A DNA stretch of 64,000 bases from Vibrio parahaemolyticus (GTDB lineage: Bacteria; Pseudomonadota; Gammaproteobacteria; Enterobacterales; Vibrionaceae). The stretch lies in the NCBI RefSeq assembly GCF_900460535.1, contig NZ_UHIL01000001.1, forward strand, positions 434,001 through 498,000. Direction: 5' to 3'. This document shows positions 60,982 to 64,000 of the stretch, in pieces (positions within the stretch are counted from its first letter, which is position 1; each line of letters opens with the position of its first letter). Position numbers and translations under genes: made by a program. Under the pieces are notes generated by a model that ran no database searches, was not told where the DNA came from, and was given only the letters and a program-made list of their open reading frames with translations.

Positions 60982-61680
60982 ATGGGTCAAAAAGTACATC
61001 CAAATGGTATTCGTCTAGGCATCGTTAAGCCTTGGAATGCTACATGGTTTGCTAACACCAAAGATTTCGCTGACAACCTAGACGGCGACTTCAAGGTACG
61101 TCAGTTCCTTACAAGTGAACTGAAAAAAGCGTCTCTATCACGTATCGTTATCGAGCGTCCTGCTAAGAGCATCCGTGTGACTATTCACACTGCTCGTCCA
61201 GGCGTTGTTATCGGTAAGAAAGGTGAAGACGTTGAGAAGCTACGCGCAGCTGTAGCTAAAATTGCAGGTGTACCAGCGCAAATTAACATCGCTGAAGTAC
61301 GTAAGCCTGAACTAGATGCGCAACTTGTTGGTGACAGCATCGCGTCTCAGCTAGAGCGTCGTGTTATGTTCCGTCGTGCTATGAAGCGCGCAGTACAAAA
61401 CGCTATGCGTCTAGGCGCTAAAGGTATCAAAGTGGAAGTAAGCGGTCGTCTAGGCGGCGCTGAAATCGCACGTTCAGAGTGGTACCGTGAAGGCCGTGTG
61501 CCTCTACACACTCTACGTGCTGACATTGATTACGCAACTTCTTCGGCTCACACTCAATACGGTGTGATCGGCATTAAAACTTGGATCTTCAAAGGTGAAA
61601 TCCTAGGTGGAATGCCAGCAGCTAACGCTGTAGAGCCTAAAGGCGACAAGCCTAAGAAGCAGCGTAAAGGCCGTAAGTAA
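60982..61680 (+). CDS. rpsC: 30S ribosomal protein S3
   Basis: 232 residues. [20 protein letters not shown] at the start, KH domain with [20 protein letters not shown] near 72, then [20 protein letters not shown] near 165. Basic tail [10 protein letters not shown]. Confidence 0.98.
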   Translation: MGQKVHPNGIRLGIVKPWNATWFANTKDFADNLDGDFKVRQFLTSELKKASLSRIVIERPAKSIRVTIHTARPGVVIGKKGEDVEKLRAAVAKIAGVPAQINIAEVRKPELDAQLVGDSIASQLERRVMFRRAMKRAVQNAMRLGAKGIKVEVSGRLGGAEIARSEWYREGRVPLHTLRADIDYATSSAHTQYGVIGIKTWIFKGEILGGMPAANAVEPKGDKPKKQRKGRK

Positions 61681-61691
61681 GGAGTCGACAG

Positions 61692-62102
61692 ATGCTACAA
61701 CCTAAACGTACTAAGTTCCGTAAGGTTCAGACTGGTCGTAACCGTGGTCTAGCTAAAGGTACTGATGTAAGCTTCGGCGAATTCGGTCTTAAAGCTGTTG
61801 GCCGTGGTCGTCTAACTGCTCGTCAAATCGAAGCGGCACGTCGTGCAATGACACGTCACGTTAAGCGTCAAGGTAAAATCTGGATCCGTGTGTTCCCAGA
61901 CAAACCAATCACAGAAAAACCACTAGAAGTTCGTCAAGGTAAGGGTAAAGGTAACGTTGAGTACTGGGTAGCCCAAATCCAACCTGGTAAGGTTATGTAC
62001 GAAATGGGTGGTGTACCTGAAGAATTGGCACGTGAAGCGTTCCGTCTAGCGGCACGTAAACTGCCTTTCAAAACTACATTTGTAACTAAGCAGGTGATGT
62101 GA
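61692..62102 (+). CDS. rplP: 50S ribosomal protein L16
   Basis: 136 residues. [20 protein letters not shown] at the start, [20 protein letters not shown] near 79 including the conserved RGKG-type loop (here RQGKGKG). Its stop shares one base with the rpmC start (TGATG). Confidence 0.98.
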
Positions 62103-62293
62103 TGAAAGCACAAGATCTACGCGAGAAAAGCGTTGAAGAGCTTAACGCTGAGCTAATGAATTTGCTACGTGAACAGTTCAACTTGCGCATGCAAGCTGCA
62201 ACTGGTCAACTACAGCAAACTCATACTCTGAAAGCTGTACGCCGTGATATCGCACGTGTGAAAACTGTTTTGACTGAGAAGGCAGGCGCATAA
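62102..62293 (+). CDS. rpmC: 50S ribosomal protein L29
   Basis: 63 residues from ATG 62102 ([20 protein letters not shown]); a GTG three bases earlier adds one residue and is unlikely. Helical hairpin with [20 protein letters not shown] near 22. Overlaps rplP by one base and rpsQ by one base. Confidence 0.97.
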
Positions 62294-62547
62294 TGAGCGA
62301 AGTAAAACGTACTCAACAAGGTCGTGTTGTTAGCGACAAGATGGACAAGTCTATCACTGTTGCAATCGAACGTTTCGTAAAACACCCAATTTACGGTAAG
62401 TTCGTTAAACGTACGACTAAAGTACACGCACATGACGAAAACAACGAGTGTGGCATTGGCGACACTGTTGAAATCGCAGAGTGTCGTCCACTGTCTAAGA
62501 CTAAGTCTTGGACTTTGGTGAAAGTTGTAGAAAAGGCGAAGATGTAA
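62293..62547 (+). CDS. rpsQ: 30S ribosomal protein S17
   Basis: 84 residues. OB fold; [20 protein letters not shown] near 6 and [20 protein letters not shown] near 46. Last gene of the S10 operon, followed by a palindromic terminator. Confidence 0.98.
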   Translation: MSEVKRTQQGRVVSDKMDKSITVAIERFVKHPIYGKFVKRTTKVHAHDENNECGIGDTVEIAECRPLSKTKSWTLVKVVEKAKM

Positions 62548-62568
62548 TCTTCACTCTTCTATGATAAG

Positions 62569-62607
62569 AAACGGCTCCAAAAATATTTTTGGAGCCGTTT
62601 ATTTTTT
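62569..62607 (+). terminator. Perfect 32-base inverted-repeat terminator between the S10 and spc operons
   Basis: 62569-62600 reads the same on both strands (AAACGGCTCCAAAAAT then its complement), followed by a T run (ATTTTTT). It is strong and placed 21 bases after rpsQ. Confidence 0.9.
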
Positions 62608-62630
62608 GACTACCCAATCACAGAAAAGGG

Positions 62631-62639
62631 TGGTACAAT
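62631..62639 (+). promoter_or_regulatory. Extended -10 promoter of the spc operon
   Basis: TGGTACAAT is an extended -10 (TGn then TACAAT, five of six). A TTGACT at 62606 is 22 bases upstream, too far for a standard -35, so the extended -10 probably carries the promoter. Transcript starts about 62646, giving a leader of about 65 bases before rplN. Confidence 0.55.
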
Positions 62640-62709
62640 TCGCGTCCCTTATAAAGAGGCAGCCCGACCCGTGATGGGTCTAGTTATTAATATTTAGCGG
62701 AGCACTAAC

Positions 62710-63081
62710 ATGATCCAAATGCAAAGTATGCTGGACGCAGCTGATAACTCAGGCGCACGCAGCGTAATGTGTATTAAGGTTCTGGGTGGCTCACACCGCC
62801 GTTATGCACATATCGGTGACGTCATCAAAGTTACTGTTAAGGAAGCAATTCCTCGCGGTAAAGTTAAAAAAGGTGACGTTATGAAGGCGGTTGTAGTGCG
62901 CACCCGTAAAGGCGTACGTCGTCCTGACGGTTCTGTCATTCGCTTCGACCGAAATGCTTGCGTACTGTTGAATAACACTACTGAGCAACCAATCGGTACA
63001 CGTATCTTTGGTCCTGTGACACGCGAACTTCGTGGCGATAAGTTCATGAAGATCGTTTCACTGGCTCCAGAAGTTCTGTAA
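62710..63081 (+). CDS. rplN: 50S ribosomal protein L14
   Basis: 123 residues. [20 protein letters not shown] at the start, [20 protein letters not shown] near 26 and the conserved [20 protein letters not shown] near 67. First gene of the spc operon here; AGCGGAGCACT upstream. Confidence 0.98.
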   Translation: MIQMQSMLDAADNSGARSVMCIKVLGGSHRRYAHIGDVIKVTVKEAIPRGKVKKGDVMKAVVVRTRKGVRRPDGSVIRFDRNACVLLNNTTEQPIGTRIFGPVTRELRGDKFMKIVSLAPEVL

Positions 63082-63094
63082 GGAGCACGTAGAA

Positions 63095-63412
63095 ATGGCA
63101 GCTAAAATCCGTCGTAATGACGAAGTAATCGTTCTTGCTGGTAAAGACAAAGGCAAGAAAGGTAAAGTAACTAAGGTCCTAGCAACTGGTAAAGTTATCG
63201 TTGAAGGTATCAACCTTGTTAAGAAACACCAGAAACCTGTTCCTGCACTAGGTATCCAAGGCGGTATCGTAGAGCAAGAAGCAGCAATCGATGTTTCTAA
63301 CGTGGCTATCTTTAATGCAGCTACTGGTAAAGCTGACCGTATCGGTTTCCGTTTTGAAGACGGCAAAAAAGTTCGTTTCTTCAAGTCTAACGGCGAAACC
63401 GTTTCTAACTAA
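63095..63412 (+). CDS. rplX: 50S ribosomal protein L24
   Basis: 105 residues. [20 protein letters not shown] is the KOW start, and [20 protein letters not shown] near 22. Initiates 50S assembly. AAGGAG precedes it. Confidence 0.98.
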   Translation: MAAKIRRNDEVIVLAGKDKGKKGKVTKVLATGKVIVEGINLVKKHQKPVPALGIQGGIVEQEAAIDVSNVAIFNAATGKADRIGFRFEDGKKVRFFKSNGETVSN

Positions 63413-63435
63413 TAGAAGTAATTTGGAGTTCTACT

Positions 63436-63975
63436 ATGGCGAAACTGCATGATTACTACAAGTCGTCTGTAGTCGCTGAACTGACCAAACAGTTCAGTTA
63501 CACAAGCGTCATGCAAGTCCCTAGAATCGAGAAAATCACCCTAAACATGGGTGTTGGTGAAGCAATCAACGATAAGAAACTGCTAGAAAACGCAGCATCT
63601 GATATGGCAACGATCTCTGGTCAAAAGCCACTTATCACTAAAGCGCGTAAATCTGTTGCAGGTTTCAAAATCCGTGAAGGCTACCCTATCGGTTGTAAAG
63701 TAACCTTGCGTGGCGAACGTATGTGGGATTTTCTTGAGCGTTTGATTAACATCGCTCTTCCACGTGTACGTGACTTCCGTGGTGTTAGCGCTAAGTCTTT
63801 TGACGGTCGCGGTAACTACAGCATGGGCGTTCGCGAGCAAATCATCTTCCCGGAAATCGACTTTGATAAAGTTGATCGTGTACGCGGTCTAGACATCACT
63901 ATTACGACGTCTGCTGGTACTGATGAGGAAGGCCGTGCTCTGCTGGCTGCCTTTAACTTCCCATTCCGTAAGTAA
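63436..63975 (+). CDS. rplE: 50S ribosomal protein L5
   Basis: 179 residues. [20 protein letters not shown] at the start, [20 protein letters not shown] near 30 and [20 protein letters not shown] near 117 with the 5S rRNA-facing loop. TTTGGAG upstream. Confidence 0.98.
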   Translation: MAKLHDYYKSSVVAELTKQFSYTSVMQVPRIEKITLNMGVGEAINDKKLLENAASDMATISGQKPLITKARKSVAGFKIREGYPIGCKVTLRGERMWDFLERLINIALPRVRDFRGVSAKSFDGRGNYSMGVREQIIFPEIDFDKVDRVRGLDITITTSAGTDEEGRALLAAFNFPFRK

Positions 63976-63992
63976 GGTGAAGGGTTACTGTT

Positions 63993-64000
63993 ATGGCTAA
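63993..64000 (+). CDS. rpsN: 30S ribosomal protein S14, first codons (cut by window)
   Basis: Only ATG GCT AA remains, eighteen bases after the rplE stop, after GGTGAAGGG. The order rplN-rplX-rplE-rpsN and the MAK start identify it; there is nothing else to see. Confidence 0.75.

Noticed and set aside
62606..62639. Standard sigma-70 promoter TTGACT ... TACAAT
   Set aside because: The spacing is 22 bases, outside the usual 16-19; the extended -10 explanation is preferred.

Overview
The window is chromosomal DNA from a Vibrio, most likely the Harveyi clade (V. parahaemolyticus, V. alginolyticus, V. campbellii or a relative). The evidence is gene order: lipid A/core genes, hldD (gmhD), yjbEFGH, a variable polysaccharide block, ugd, rjg, tpiA, glpX/zapB, rraA-menA-hslUV-ftsN-cytR-priA-rpmE and then the S10 and spc ribosomal operons. 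The species call is an inference; no rRNA is present.

Layout. (1) 1-6.5 kb: the end of an O-antigen/outer-core locus. It holds the 3' end of rmlA, a dTDP-3-amino-3,6-dideoxyhexose set (3,4-ketoisomerase, acyltransferase, a MaoC-type hydratase, aminotransferase), two glycosyltransferases reading away from each other's strand, an acetyltransferase and a GT25 enzyme. (2) 6.5-10.9 kb, minus strand: conserved inner-core and lipid A genes waaA, waaF, lpxM and hldD. (3) 11.1-15.0 kb, minus strand: the exopolysaccharide accessory operon yjbEFGH, with a hairpin after yjbE and a terminator after yjbH. (4) 15.0-15.6 kb: a regulatory gap with a candidate promoter and a JUMPstart/ops element, pointing to RfaH control of everything to its right. 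(5) 15.6-41.9 kb, plus strand: a capsule (K-antigen) locus of the gmhD-rjg type. It has export and chain-length genes, a nonulosonic-acid cassette (PseB-, PseF-, RmlD- and NeuB-like), Wzx, Wzy, glycosyltransferases, two acetyltransferases or glycosyltransferase-associated proteins of uncertain role, a GDP-mannose set (manC, manB, manA), a QuiNAc/FucNAc initiation trio (SDR reductase, small phosphoglycosyl transferase, WbpM-like dehydratase) and ugd, ending at a strong terminator. (6) 42-57 kb: conserved housekeeping genes. (7) 57.2-64 kb: the S10 operon (rpsJ to rpsQ) and the start of the spc operon (rplN, rplX, rplE, start of rpsN), separated by a perfect inverted-repeat terminator and a new promoter.

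How it works together. The capsule block reads as a Wzx/Wzy pathway. UDP-GlcNAc is converted by the WbpM-like enzyme and the SDR to a 6-deoxy-HexNAc, which the small transferase loads on undecaprenyl phosphate. Glycosyltransferases then add sugars that probably include mannose, a uronic acid and an acidic nonulosonate. Wzx flips the unit, Wzy polymerises it, Wzz sets length, and the SLBB export protein with the Yjb proteins moves it out. No Wzb/Wzc phosphatase-kinase pair is present. The middle of the block (about 24.5-32 kb) is visibly AT-rich, as is usual for swapped serotype genes.

Most notable points: a nonulosonate cassette that has a reductase but no PseC, PseH or PseG, which could make a 9-deoxy nonulosonate lacking the 7-amino group; a MaoC/PhaJ-like hydratase among the amino-sugar genes, suggesting an (R)-3-hydroxyacyl substituent; a 410-residue protein with HP and ST motifs that may be the nonulosonate transferase; and several clear regulatory sites (ops, a sigma-32 promoter at hslVU, a CRP site upstream of cytR).
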